From: Portibacter marinus
Lineage (GTDB): Bacteria > Bacteroidota > Bacteroidia > Chitinophagales > Saprospiraceae
DNA length: 64,000 nucleotides
Reading direction: 5' to 3'
Assembly (NCBI RefSeq): GCF_021533195.1
Contig: NZ_JAJNKB010000003.1
Span: 707,001 to 771,000, forward strand
The notes beneath the pieces are model-generated. The model was not told the DNA's origin. It made no database searches and saw nothing but the letters and a program-made list of their open reading frames with translations. Below, piece by piece: positions 46,041 to 55,254 of this stretch. Made by a program: the position numbers and the translations under genes. Every line of letters begins with the position of its first letter. Within the stretch, counting starts at the first letter, position 1.

Positions 46041-46833
46041 TTTAGCTCTTATCGTTTTGATGGCCTGCAATGACAGTAAGTTAGCTTCAGAGGTTAAGGT
46101 CAATGTTGCCGATCAAGCCATCGAAAATGATTCAGAGCCACAATGGGGCGATACTTTGTATGCGGACTATGGCAAAAACATGCTATTGGGTCATTTTGAT
46201 CCGGCTGAACATGAAGATTACTTACTGATTGATCCTAAGTTCGCTGATAGAGAGGGCATGTACATCCACAAAGATACTTACTCCGCTTTTCAGCGCATGC
46301 ACGCTGCTGCTTTGCAAGATAGTGTCGAATTGACAATAAGATCAGCGACTCGTAATTTTGACTATCAAAAAGGTATTTGGGAGCGGAAGTGGACCGGTGA
46401 AACAAAAGTGGGAGGAGAAGATCTTTCTAAGACTATTTACGATCCAAAAACCAGGGCGCTTAAGATTCTTGAGTACAGTTCGATGCCTGGGACGTCCCGA
46501 CATCATTGGGGATCAGACATTGATTTGAATAGCTTTGACAATTCATGGTTTGAAACAGGAGAAGGACGTAGATTGTGGGATTGGCTGGAAGAAAATGCCG
46601 GAGATTATGGATTTTACCGACCTTATACGGCCAAAGATGAGTTGAGACCCAATGGTTATCAGGAGGAAAGATGGCATTGGTCGTATATTCCTTTGTCTTC
46701 TTATTTTATGTCAATGGCAGAAGAACTGCACAGTGATCGTGAAATTCAAGGTTTTATGGGCGCAGAAGTCGCCGAAGAAATTGATGTAGTTGAAAAATAC
46801 GTTTTCGGTGTTAGTAAGGCTTGTTGGGAGTAA
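46027..46833 (+). CDS. VanY-type D-alanyl-D-alanine carboxypeptidase (M15B)
   Basis: 268 residues with an N-terminal lipoprotein-like signal (KFSLALIVLMAC). The zinc site of M15B enzymes is present as SRHHWGSDIDL (His and Asp ligands) and ERWHWSYIP (catalytic Glu and His ligand), with the substrate Arg-type residue in RSATRNFDYQKGIW. It would trim the terminal D-Ala of peptidoglycan stem peptides in the periplasm. Starts inside the end of the preceding gene and ends 2 bp from the convergent molybdoenzyme gene. Confidence 0.9.
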   Translation: MWKFSLALIVLMACNDSKLASEVKVNVADQAIENDSEPQWGDTLYADYGKNMLLGHFDPAEHEDYLLIDPKFADREGMYIHKDTYSAFQRMHAAALQDSVELTIRSATRNFDYQKGIWERKWTGETKVGGEDLSKTIYDPKTRALKILEYSSMPGTSRHHWGSDIDLNSFDNSWFETGEGRRLWDWLEENAGDYGFYRPYTAKDELRPNGYQEERWHWSYIPLSSYFMSMAEELHSDREIQGFMGAEVAEEIDVVEKYVFGVSKACWE

Positions 46834-46835
46834 CG

Positions 46836-48998
46836 CTACCTCTTTACTGGCAAACTTCTGATTTGCTCACCTGTCAGGTTATGAATGGCATTGGTTATGG
46901 CTGGAATCGTGGATGGAAACGGTGGTTCTCCTGCGCCTGATGGAGGATCTGACGATTCAATAATATGAATATTAATTTCCGGCATGTCAACAATCCTGGC
47001 CTGGCCGTATGAATGAAAATTAGTCTGCACAGGTTTGCCATTTTTTATATTAACTCCGGTCTTCAATGTCACTGTAATGGCGTCTGAAATCGACCCTTCT
47101 ATTTGAGCTTTCACACCAGCAGGATGAATGACCAGACCACAATCAAGCACTGCCGTCATTTTGCGAACTAAGTATTGATCATCTTGGATTTCAATTTCCG
47201 CTACATGGGCAGCATAGGATGTTTTGTAAAAGGCGCAAGCTATGCCGATTCCTGCTCCCGGTCTGTACTTTTCCTTCCATTCCGCTTTTTCTGCAGCGAC
47301 ATTGATCACCCTGCGCAGCTTTGTGAGATCACATTCTACCAGGCCTCGATAGCCCCTTAGTGGTAATTTTACTTCGGTCCGCTCTTCTTGCCCGCAGAGT
47401 TCCAGCAATAATTCATAAGGATCACGACCGAGTGCACCAGCGGCTTCGTTAATGGTGTTGTTGACCACAAAGGTATTATGAGAATGGGCAACCGATCTCC
47501 AGGAACCTATTTGCACATTGAAATCCATGGCGGAATAGCCCATTGCGATGTGGGGTATTTTAAAAGGTAAATCAGCTGCTCCCTGCACTTCGTAAATGGC
47601 ACCATCACCGATGGGCTTGGTCATGAGATGATGAAACCAGGAATATAATCGGTTATTTTTCAGTCCAATATTTAAATGATGGAAAGAAATGGAGCGGAAG
47701 TAGTCGTGGAGAGAGTCATCTTCCCTCGTCCAAACAACCTGAACAGGATAACCGGAAGCTTTTGATATTTCTACCGCTTCAAGAGCATAGTCCACTGCCA
47801 GCCGCCTTCCAAAACCGCCACCTACAAGTGTGGTTTCCACCACAACATGCTCCTTGGGAACCTTGTGAATTTGTGAAATCAAATCCTGGATCAGTTGTGG
47901 TCTCTGATTCGGACCTATCAGTCGAATTTCATTTTCCTTATAATGCGCCGTGAAATTCATGGGTTCCATGCAATAATGAGCGAAAAATGGCACTTCATAT
48001 TCAAAGTTTAAGATCATGTCCGCAGATGCTTCATTTGTATCAAAGTTTTCAGTGCTTCTGAGTTCCGTTTCCCAAACTTTTGATTTTAGCATTGCATATT
48101 GCTCTCGGTAGAAAACATTGTCCTCATTTTGACCTTTATTAGCAGTCCACTCCAGTTTTAATTTCTTCCTGCCCTGAATGGCTGCGAAAGAAGATTCAGC
48201 AATCACTGCAACGCCATTTTGCACTTCTGCATATGATATAGGTCGAGACCCTTTGATCACCAAAGCATCGATGACATTGTCCACCTGAAGTGCCTCCTCG
48301 AAAGAATAATTTTTCAGTTGACCTCCCCTCACCGGACTACGCTCCACAGAAGCGTATTTCATCCCTTCTAATTTTGTATCCAGGCCAAACTGAGCTTTTC
48401 CGGTAACGATGTCCAATGCATCTACACGGCCGATGGTCTGGCCTATAATTTTGGATTTGACGTCACTTCTAAGTTCTGTTTCTTGAGGAATTTCCAAAAG
48501 AGATGCTTCAGCTGCGATTTCATAATAACTTATGGATTTCCCGCTATTTTGATCCAATATCCTGCTTGAGTCCGTGGTCAAATTTCCAGGTTCGACATTC
48601 CATTTTTTAGCTGCAGCTTCGATCAACATGTGGCGTGCTAATTTGCCCACTTTTTGTAAAGCGTCATAAAATCTGGATACTCCGGTGGATCCGGCAGCAG
48701 CCATACTGCCATACTGATCTGCTGCTTTTGCCTGAATTACCCTGACGTCATTCCAATGTGCATCTAAGGCATCCGCCAGGATCATCGGCAGCGATGTTCT
48801 AACACCCTGACCCATTTCAGGAATGGGAGCGTAGATATATATCAACCCTTTGTCACTAATTTCCAGAAAGGGAGAAAATACAGCGGGATTGATGGGTTTA
48901 GGTGCCCTTTTTGAAGGTTCAAATAAGACATTGGAAACGCCCAGAAGAAAACCTCCCGTTCCGGCCAAACCCATATTGATGAAGTCTCTTCTTTTCAT
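46836..48998 (-). CDS. Tat-exported molybdopterin hydroxylase large subunit, IorB-like
   Basis: 720 residues. The N-terminus MKRRDFINMGLAGTGGFLLG is a twin-arginine signal (RRDFI). The body matches the isoquinoline 1-oxidoreductase beta-subunit group: PIPEMGQGVRTSLPMILADAL, VVETTLVGGGFGRRLAVDYALEA, HSHNTFVVNNTINEAA and the C-terminal GAGEPPFPSTIPAITNAI, where the Glu of GAGE is catalytic. Such enzymes oxidise aldehydes or N-heterocycles in the periplasm with a small 2Fe-2S partner. No such partner lies next to it. Its ATG overlaps the end of the MarR gene (ATGA), so regulator and enzyme form one unit. Confidence 0.9.
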   Translation of the reverse strand: MKRRDFINMGLAGTGGFLLGVSNVLFEPSKRAPKPINPAVFSPFLEISDKGLIYIYAPIPEMGQGVRTSLPMILADALDAHWNDVRVIQAKAADQYGSMAAAGSTGVSRFYDALQKVGKLARHMLIEAAAKKWNVEPGNLTTDSSRILDQNSGKSISYYEIAAEASLLEIPQETELRSDVKSKIIGQTIGRVDALDIVTGKAQFGLDTKLEGMKYASVERSPVRGGQLKNYSFEEALQVDNVIDALVIKGSRPISYAEVQNGVAVIAESSFAAIQGRKKLKLEWTANKGQNEDNVFYREQYAMLKSKVWETELRSTENFDTNEASADMILNFEYEVPFFAHYCMEPMNFTAHYKENEIRLIGPNQRPQLIQDLISQIHKVPKEHVVVETTLVGGGFGRRLAVDYALEAVEISKASGYPVQVVWTREDDSLHDYFRSISFHHLNIGLKNNRLYSWFHHLMTKPIGDGAIYEVQGAADLPFKIPHIAMGYSAMDFNVQIGSWRSVAHSHNTFVVNNTINEAAGALGRDPYELLLELCGQEERTEVKLPLRGYRGLVECDLTKLRRVINVAAEKAEWKEKYRPGAGIGIACAFYKTSYAAHVAEIEIQDDQYLVRKMTAVLDCGLVIHPAGVKAQIEGSISDAITVTLKTGVNIKNGKPVQTNFHSYGQARIVDMPEINIHIIESSDPPSGAGEPPFPSTIPAITNAIHNLTGEQIRSLPVKR

Positions 48999-49450
48999 GA
49001 TGCCAACTCCACCACTTTTTCTTCACAATTGGTCACCATCTTGGTCAATGTAGCTCCTGCATCCTCTATTTCACGGTCACTAAGTCCTTCCAGGATTAAG
49101 GCACGGTTTCGTTCTATAATCGGCAAGACCATTTTCAAAACCTCGTTCCCCATGTCCGTCACACAAATGTTGCTTCTTCTCCGATCGTTCTGATCGGTGG
49201 TTTTGGTGATGTAATCTTTTTTAATCATTGAGTCGATCATCCTTGTTATGGACGCATAGTCTTTAAAGAAGAGTTGGCCTATATCCATCTGCGTCAAATC
49301 AGGCTTATTTTTAATGATCATCAGTACCAATGCCTGATCTAGTGTGATGCCGGGAACAGCATTTTGAATCTGCTTCTGCGCAAATTTCCTGTATGACTTG
49401 ATGGCTTTTTCAATTTTATAAAAAATAGTGTCCGTAGGTAAACCAATCAT
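48995..49450 (-). CDS. MarR-family transcriptional regulator
   Basis: About 151 residues from the ATG at 49450; a TTG start at 49474 would lie within the palindrome and is less likely. Winged helix-turn-helix is visible in KPDLTQMDIGQLFFKDYASITRMIDSMIKKDYI and the wing TKTTDQNDRRRSNICVTDMG, with the Asp-Arg-Arg pattern of MarR proteins. It is the first gene of a two-gene unit with the IorB-like enzyme, so it probably controls that enzyme and itself. Divergent from the sulfatase operon. Confidence 0.92.
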   Translation of the reverse strand: MIGLPTDTIFYKIEKAIKSYRKFAQKQIQNAVPGITLDQALVLMIIKNKPDLTQMDIGQLFFKDYASITRMIDSMIKKDYITKTTDQNDRRRSNICVTDMGNEVLKMVLPIIERNRALILEGLSDREIEDAGATLTKMVTNCEEKVVELAS

Positions 49451-49459
49451 TGCATTTAT

Positions 49460-49477
49460 TATTTGATATATCAAATA
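49460..49477. promoter_or_regulatory. 18-bp perfect palindrome, candidate MarR operator
   Basis: TATTTGATATATCAAATA is identical to its reverse complement. It lies 9 bp upstream of the marR ATG and 52 bp upstream of the sulfatase ATG. Length and AT-rich two-fold symmetry fit MarR-family operators. Confidence 0.65.
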
Positions 49478-49529
49478 TATAAAAAATGTATTTTATTGTA
49501 GATATTGATGAGAATTTATAAAGTCATTG

Positions 49530-51098
49530 ATGGAACTACGACTATATTTAGCTGTATTAGGATTTAGCCTATTCATAGGATGCAGTGAATTGGCTAAAAC
49601 GAGTACTCGTCCCAACATTCTTTTTGCCATTGCAGATGATGCCTCTTGGAAACACTTTGGAGCTTATGGGTGTGACTGGGTCAAAACACCAGGCTTTGAC
49701 TATGTAGCTGAAAATGGTATTTTGTTCATGAATGCATACACACCGAATGCCAAGTGCGCGCCTTCCAGAGCTTGCATCCTCACTGGTCGAAACAGTTGGC
49801 AATTAGAAGAAGCCGCCAATCACTTTCCTTACTTTCCATCCAAATACAAGACTTATGTGGAAGCACTTGGCGCGCATGGTTACTGGACGGGCAGTGTAGC
49901 GAAAGGATGGTCCCCGGGTGAAGCCCTGGATGCTCAAGGCAATCCGAGGCAATTGACCGGACCCAAATTTGACGACATCAAACTCAAACCTCCTACAACA
50001 GGAATCGGTTCACATGATTATGCCCAAAATTTCTCGCAATTCATCAATGAAAAACCCGATGGTCAACCCTTTTGCTTTTGGTATGGTGGATACGAACCTC
50101 ATCGTGCTTATGAATACGAAACAGGAGTCAAACTTGCGGGCAAAACATTGCAAATGATCGATGAGGTGCCTGCATTCTGGCCCGATGTTGATTCGGTCAG
50201 AAATGACATGTTGGATTATGCCTACGAGATTGAATATTTTGATTCACATCTAGTGAAAATGATTGATTTGCTTAAGGCCAATGGCGAACTGGAAAATACG
50301 ATTATTGTGGTCACAGCAGATAACGGAATGCCATTCCCCAGAGTTAAAGGACAGGTTTACGAATACAGCAATCACTTGCCCCTGGCCATCATGTGGCCAA
50401 ATGGCATCGTAGAAAGTGGAAGGAAGGAAGAAGCTTATGCCAATTTTATCGATTTTGCTCCCACATTTTTTGAGGTTGCGGGAATCGATCCTGCAAGTGC
50501 CGAAATGGCACCCATTACAGGAAAGAGTTTGACTGACTTTTTCAACAATAACGTGGATGAGGAAGAGCGCGATTTTGTGTTGGTCGGTAAAGAAAGGCAT
50601 GATATTGGTCGACCTGATGATGTGGGATATCCTGTGAGAGGAATCATTAAGGACAGTTTTCTCTATTTACATAACTTCAAGACAGATCGTTGGCCTGTGG
50701 GGAACCCAGAAACTGGCTACTTGAATTGTGATGGCAGCCCAACAAAATCTTACATTCTCAATACCAGAAGAGTGGAAGACAACGAACACTATTGGTCAAT
50801 GAATTTCGGTAAACGGGATGAGGAGGAATTATACAATATCAAGTTAGACCCTTATTGCATGGATAACCTGGCAGATCTTCAAGAAAGAGAAACATTGAGG
50901 AATACTTTGAAAGCAGAAATGATGGAGAAGCTTATAGAGCAAGGAGATCCCAGGGTACTTGGAAATGGAGAAGTGTTTGATCAATATGAATACGCTGGCA
51001 GTCATCAAGGATTCTATGCCCGGTATATGTCAGGTGAACAAATGAATACATCCTGGGTCAATGACAGTGATTTTGAAAAGAGCAGCATAGTTGAATAG
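49530..51098 (+). CDS. Sulfatase lipoprotein, N-sulfoglucosamine sulfohydrolase-like
   Basis: 522 residues from the ATG at 49530. Lipoprotein signal ends SLFIGC (Cys18). The formylglycine site is Cys76 in [12 protein letters not shown] (Cys-type, CxPSR). Metal ligands Asp36-Asp37 are in AIADDAS, and Asp-Asn in VTADNGMP. Overall layout ([37 protein letters not shown]) resembles heparan N-sulfatase-type S1 enzymes. A formylglycine-generating enzyme is needed but not in this window. First gene of an operon with the permease and the AKR-RidA fusion. Confidence 0.92.
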   Translation: MELRLYLAVLGFSLFIGCSELAKTSTRPNILFAIADDASWKHFGAYGCDWVKTPGFDYVAENGILFMNAYTPNAKCAPSRACILTGRNSWQLEEAANHFPYFPSKYKTYVEALGAHGYWTGSVAKGWSPGEALDAQGNPRQLTGPKFDDIKLKPPTTGIGSHDYAQNFSQFINEKPDGQPFCFWYGGYEPHRAYEYETGVKLAGKTLQMIDEVPAFWPDVDSVRNDMLDYAYEIEYFDSHLVKMIDLLKANGELENTIIVVTADNGMPFPRVKGQVYEYSNHLPLAIMWPNGIVESGRKEEAYANFIDFAPTFFEVAGIDPASAEMAPITGKSLTDFFNNNVDEEERDFVLVGKERHDIGRPDDVGYPVRGIIKDSFLYLHNFKTDRWPVGNPETGYLNCDGSPTKSYILNTRRVEDNEHYWSMNFGKRDEEELYNIKLDPYCMDNLADLQERETLRNTLKAEMMEKLIEQGDPRVLGNGEVFDQYEYAGSHQGFYARYMSGEQMNTSWVNDSDFEKSSIVE

Positions 51099-51099
51099 C

Positions 51100-52578
51100 A
51101 TGGATCAAAATAAGCTGGCGAGGCAGATGGGTTTGTTGACCTTGACCGCCACCGGTATCTGTTCCATGTTTGGCGCATCCATCTACATCGTCCCATTTAT
51201 GATTCAACGAAATGTGCCTGGCATTGCGCAGTGGGTACTGCCTGCTTTTGCCCTAGCAGCTGTTCCTGCCATCTTAGCGGCTTTCGCATATGCGATCCTC
51301 TCTTCGGCTATGCCCAGAGCCGGCGGTAGTTACATCTATGTCAGCCGGGGATTGAACCCATACCTGGGATTTATTGCCAGCTTTTCCCAATGGTTTGGGT
51401 TATCTATAGTTATTGGTGTGATTGCCTATGTCATCGTTCCATTTATGCGGGATGTATTTTTGGGAGTAGGTTGGGTCAATGTAGCCGAAATACTTGAAAA
51501 TGGGATTTGGCGAGTGGGTATCGCTTTAAGTCTAATTTGGATATTTGTTGGGATCAATATCAGAGGCATTGATACCTATGAAAAAGCCTTACTACCGATG
51601 ATGTACATCATGATTTTACTGGCAAGTATCGTTATCATCGCAGGATTGGTTTTTGATCAAAATTCATTTCTGCAAGGTCTTATAGAAAGGGATGGAAGAT
51701 CATTCATCCCACTTGCAAATGCCAATTTTGACTGGAAAATATTCCTGTCGGCCGCTGCTCTTATGTTTTCAAGCTTTATTGGCTTTGACTCCATTGCTCA
51801 GGCCGGAGGTGAAGCCAAAAATCCTTCCAAAAACTTACCAAGAGCCATTCTGATTGCCATTCTTGGAGTCGGGATATTTTACTTTCTTTTCGCTGCTTCG
51901 GTCTACCGGATTGTGCCCTGGAGCTTTATTGCTGAAGAGTCCCTGTTCAAAGATATAACGGCACCAGGCCTATTGATTTATGTACTACCCGGTTATTTAG
52001 GAGTGGCGATTTTACTTGGGGCTGTGATTGCATTGATTAACGATCTGCCAGCCATGCTGCTTTCAGTCTCCAGATTGATGTTCGCATGGTCAAGAGATGG
52101 CATTTTCCCAAAGCGTGTCGAAAATATTCATCCCAAATTTCAAACGCCTTATGTGGCCTTGATTGTAGCTGGATTGATTTCCAGCATAGGTGTTCTGGGT
52201 TCGCACTTTGCAAGTGATTTCTTCCTGGGTATCGACATTATGGTCACTTCCATGTTGATCAATTTCATTTTGATGAGTTTGACCTTGCTGTATATTCCAA
52301 AGGTAAACAGTAAGATCCATGCTGAAATCAAGATATTTAAGAATAGGAAGTTACAAATTGCCATTGCATCCACAGGATTACTTCTGCTTCTGGTCTTTCT
52401 GGTCATGCATACCTATAAAGACCTCTCCAAGGATTTGGATGCCTGGTATTTTCATTCTACCTATGTATGGATCATCGTCATAGTGATTGCAAGTATCATA
52501 TATTTTATCAAATGGAGACAATTAAAAAACACCGGAACAAATCTTTATCATCATTTTAAAAAACTTCCGAAAGAATGA
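51100..52578 (+). CDS. APC superfamily amino acid/amine permease
   Basis: About 492 residues with 12 predicted transmembrane helices; the ATG at 51100 follows the sulfatase stop by one base (a TTG at 51091 would overlap it). First-helix motif TATGICSMFGASIYIVPFM and the SSAMPRAGGSYIYVSRG stretch are typical of the APC family. The segment SSFIGFDSIAQAGGEAKNPSKNLPRAI is the helix 6 and loop region. Substrate unknown. Stop overlaps the next ATG (ATGA). Confidence 0.88.
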   Translation: MDQNKLARQMGLLTLTATGICSMFGASIYIVPFMIQRNVPGIAQWVLPAFALAAVPAILAAFAYAILSSAMPRAGGSYIYVSRGLNPYLGFIASFSQWFGLSIVIGVIAYVIVPFMRDVFLGVGWVNVAEILENGIWRVGIALSLIWIFVGINIRGIDTYEKALLPMMYIMILLASIVIIAGLVFDQNSFLQGLIERDGRSFIPLANANFDWKIFLSAAALMFSSFIGFDSIAQAGGEAKNPSKNLPRAILIAILGVGIFYFLFAASVYRIVPWSFIAEESLFKDITAPGLLIYVLPGYLGVAILLGAVIALINDLPAMLLSVSRLMFAWSRDGIFPKRVENIHPKFQTPYVALIVAGLISSIGVLGSHFASDFFLGIDIMVTSMLINFILMSLTLLYIPKVNSKIHAEIKIFKNRKLQIAIASTGLLLLLVFLVMHTYKDLSKDLDAWYFHSTYVWIIVIVIASIIYFIKWRQLKNTGTNLYHHFKKLPKE

Positions 52579-54032
52579 GATTAGAAAAAGAGGCTACTTT
52601 GGCTGCTAACCTTCAGATTCCGAGAATTATTACGGGCCTTTGGCAAATTGCCGATATGGAAAGAAAGGACACTATTCTCGATCCCAAAGGGACTGCCCAG
52701 CACATGGTTCCATATGTCGAAAATGGATTGTATGCTTTTGACATGGCAGATCATTATGGATCCAGTGAGTTGATTGCAGGCGAGTTTAAGCGTCATTTTG
52801 AGCAGGGAAAGAGCGCGAAACTTTTCACGAAATGGGTACCTCACCCAGGAAAGATCACTTTGCAGGACGTAGAAAAGGCCATTGACCTTTCTTACCACAG
52901 ATTAAAAGAGAATAGTATTGATTTACTCCAATTTCATGCCTGGCAGTATGCTGATCCCAGTTGGATTGATGGTTTGCAATATTTGGAAAAAATCAGACAA
53001 AATGGCCAGTTCAATCATCTGGGTGTTACAAATTTTGACCACATCCATTTAAAGATGGCTCTAGACAGCGGCATCCCAATTGTCAGCAATCAGATCTGCC
53101 ATTCATTACTTGATCGAAGAGCGGAAGGAAAAATGAAGGAGGTTTGCCTGGCTTCAGGATGCAAAATTCTAGCTTTCGGAACTCTTGCAGGAGGCTTTCT
53201 GACAGACAAATGGCTCGGTAAAAAAGAGCCCAATATGGAGGATTTGGAGACCTGGTCGGAAATGAAATACAAGCGATTTATTGATGCAGCAGGAGGATGG
53301 GATCTCTTTCAAAATTTGCTTCAAGCTGCTAGAAAGGTGGCCGACAAGCATTCGGTCTCTGTGGCCAATATCGCGAGTAGATTTGTACTGGAGAATGAGG
53401 CGGTAGCTGCAGTCATCATAGGCGCAAGATTGGGACAACGCAACCATATCCGCGACAATCTCAAGATTTTAGAAATAGATTTAGATCAAGAAGACATTGA
53501 ACAAATAAAAGAGACACAATCGAAACTTAACCCCATTCCCGGTAATTGTGGAGATGAATACAGAAAACCTCCATTTCTGACAGCGTCTGGAGACTTAAGT
53601 CATCATCTTGAGGCTTTTCCAAAGGTGTATGAGGTCATAGCTGACGGTAGTCATGATGCCAGGATTTTTAGTGGAACTCCTTGGGAGGAATTTGCCGGAT
53701 ATTGCAGAGCGGTTAAATCTAGAGATCGAATTCATGTTTCTGGAACTACCGCAACACATGGTGCTCATTTAATTGGTGGCGACGATCCTGCTTCTCAGAC
53801 CCATTTTATTATTGATAAAATCGAAGGGGTTCTTCTATCCTTTGGAAGTAGCCTGGAAGAAGTGGTGCGGACCAGAATTTTTGTAAAAAGAATGAAAGAC
53901 TGGGAAGCTGTGGCGAGGGCACATGGATCTCGATTTAATGGAATATATCCTGCAAACACGCTGGTTCAGGCGGATTTAGTGGGGGATGACTATTTGGTTG
54001 AAATAGAAGCTGAAGCAGTGATCAGAAATTGA
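52575..54032 (+). CDS. Aldo/keto reductase fused to a RidA-like domain
   Basis: 485 residues. Residues 1-330 are an aldo/keto reductase TIM barrel with the catalytic tetrad Asp56, Tyr61 (DMADHYG), Lys86 (TKWVPH) and His121 (LQFHAWQY), and the NADPH region VIIGARLGQ near 280. Residues about 350-485 are a YjgF/RidA-type domain (DRIHVSGTT, THFIIDKIEGVLLSFGSSLEEVVRTRIFV, IEAEAVI). The Arg that RidA enamine deaminases use after FPA is Asn here (YPANTLV). Likely NADPH-dependent reductase of a sugar or amine product with an attached binding/deaminase-like domain. Coupled to the permease. Confidence 0.88.
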   Translation: MRLEKEATLAANLQIPRIITGLWQIADMERKDTILDPKGTAQHMVPYVENGLYAFDMADHYGSSELIAGEFKRHFEQGKSAKLFTKWVPHPGKITLQDVEKAIDLSYHRLKENSIDLLQFHAWQYADPSWIDGLQYLEKIRQNGQFNHLGVTNFDHIHLKMALDSGIPIVSNQICHSLLDRRAEGKMKEVCLASGCKILAFGTLAGGFLTDKWLGKKEPNMEDLETWSEMKYKRFIDAAGGWDLFQNLLQAARKVADKHSVSVANIASRFVLENEAVAAVIIGARLGQRNHIRDNLKILEIDLDQEDIEQIKETQSKLNPIPGNCGDEYRKPPFLTASGDLSHHLEAFPKVYEVIADGSHDARIFSGTPWEEFAGYCRAVKSRDRIHVSGTTATHGAHLIGGDDPASQTHFIIDKIEGVLLSFGSSLEEVVRTRIFVKRMKDWEAVARAHGSRFNGIYPANTLVQADLVGDDYLVEIEAEAVIRN

Positions 54033-54084
54033 ATTTTACACCTTGACCTGGAATGAAATGTGGTTGTCAATCGTTAATGAGGGT

Positions 54085-54552
54085 ATGAAGACATATCCAA
54101 TTTACAGCTTACTCCTGGTTTCGCTGATGCTAATCGCCTGCGTGAAGGATGAAAAACAGGCTAGCAATTCCATTGAAGGATTATGGCAAGTCAATGAGAT
54201 GATCACCATTTATGCATATGACAATGGAGGCTTCTTAGATGAGGATGTTGTCGAGGAACAAGGTGATTTAGGATCATTCGATTTTGGTGAAAACATAGTC
54301 GATTATGAATTCATAAGAAACGACACCCTCTTTTCAGGACAAGAAAATTGGACTTTAAGTACGGAGCGAGTCAATGAAGGTTTTATAAGAGTGACCAAAT
54401 TCACCTTGAAAGTTGGTGAGCGATTTGAGTTTGATGTAGCCTTTGGGGACCAAACTAAGAATGCAGAGAAAAATGCAACCGAGATGAGATTGATACAGAT
54501 GCCTGGAGAGCAAGAAGAAGTGTATTTTCAGATGATGATGGAGAAGGAATGA
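54085..54552 (+). CDS. Small lipoprotein, lipocalin-like
   Basis: 155 residues from the ATG at 54085, which gives a clean lipoprotein signal (YSLLLVSLMLIAC, lipid Cys about residue 17); an upstream frame start at 54043 would bury the signal. The mature part has SIEGLWQVNEMI and later beta strands of a small beta-barrel (DUF4488/lipocalin-like) type. Follows the AKR-RidA gene by 52 bp. No function assigned. Confidence 0.65.
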   Translation: MKTYPIYSLLLVSLMLIACVKDEKQASNSIEGLWQVNEMITIYAYDNGGFLDEDVVEEQGDLGSFDFGENIVDYEFIRNDTLFSGQENWTLSTERVNEGFIRVTKFTLKVGERFEFDVAFGDQTKNAEKNATEMRLIQMPGEQEEVYFQMMMEKE

Positions 54553-54636
54553 TCATCTTCGATTTTACTTGATGATCACTCCAATGTTCTTGATAAATTT
54601 AAAGTGTCGTTCAGAATCAAACGCAGAGAAAACCAT

Positions 54637-54644
54637 TATCTTTG
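54637..54644 (+). promoter_or_regulatory. Bacteroidota -7 box TATCTTTG
   Basis: Perfect TAnnTTTG match 55 bp before the redoxin ATG. A TTC rather than TTG lies in the -33 region (54610). Confidence 0.55.
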
Positions 54645-54699
54645 CACTTTGTTGGTTCCATGAACTAACGGCATTTATTTTTAAAACTAAACCTTTACG

Positions 54700-55254
54700 A
54701 TGGCATTCACAGAATCCACCATGCTCGAACTCGGAACAAAAGCCCCGGATTTCTCACTTCCGGATACCATTTCAGATGAAACATTGACATACAACAACAT
54801 CAAAGGTGCAAATGGTACCGTAGTGATGTTCATCTGTAACCATTGTCCATACGTCATCCATGTCAACGAACAGCTCGTTCAACTTGCGTCAGATTACAAA
54901 GAAAAGGGAATCGGTTTTGTAGCCATTTCATCGAATGATGTGGACAACTACCCACAGGATGGCCCGGAATTGATGAAAAAGCATGCACAGGAAACAGGCT
55001 ATAATTTTCCTTATCTGTATGATGAATCTCAAGATGTGGCCAAGGCATATGATGCTGCATGCACGCCTGACCTTTATGTTTTTGATGAAGACGACCGGTT
55101 GTACTATCGGGGCAGAATAGATGATTCCAGGCCTAATTCCGGAAAAGAAGTGACGGGGAAAGATATTCGTCAGGCATTAGATCAAATGCTGGAAGGCGAA
55201 CCTGCTCCCGACAAGCAATATCCTTCGGGAGGATGCAACATTAAGTGGAAGTAA
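54700..55254 (+). CDS. Thioredoxin-fold redoxin (AhpC/TSA-like)
   Basis: 184 residues, cytosolic, no signal. Active-site-like Cys46 and Cys49 are in FICNHCPYV, and a further Cys is in DAACTPDLYVFDE (about 123), the pattern of the thioredoxin-like family common in Bacteroidota. APDFSLPD near the N-terminus is the AhpC/TSA signature. Probably an antioxidant reductase. Ends exactly where scpA begins, with no gap. Confidence 0.88.
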   Translation: MAFTESTMLELGTKAPDFSLPDTISDETLTYNNIKGANGTVVMFICNHCPYVIHVNEQLVQLASDYKEKGIGFVAISSNDVDNYPQDGPELMKKHAQETGYNFPYLYDESQDVAKAYDAACTPDLYVFDEDDRLYYRGRIDDSRPNSGKEVTGKDIRQALDQMLEGEPAPDKQYPSGGCNIKWK

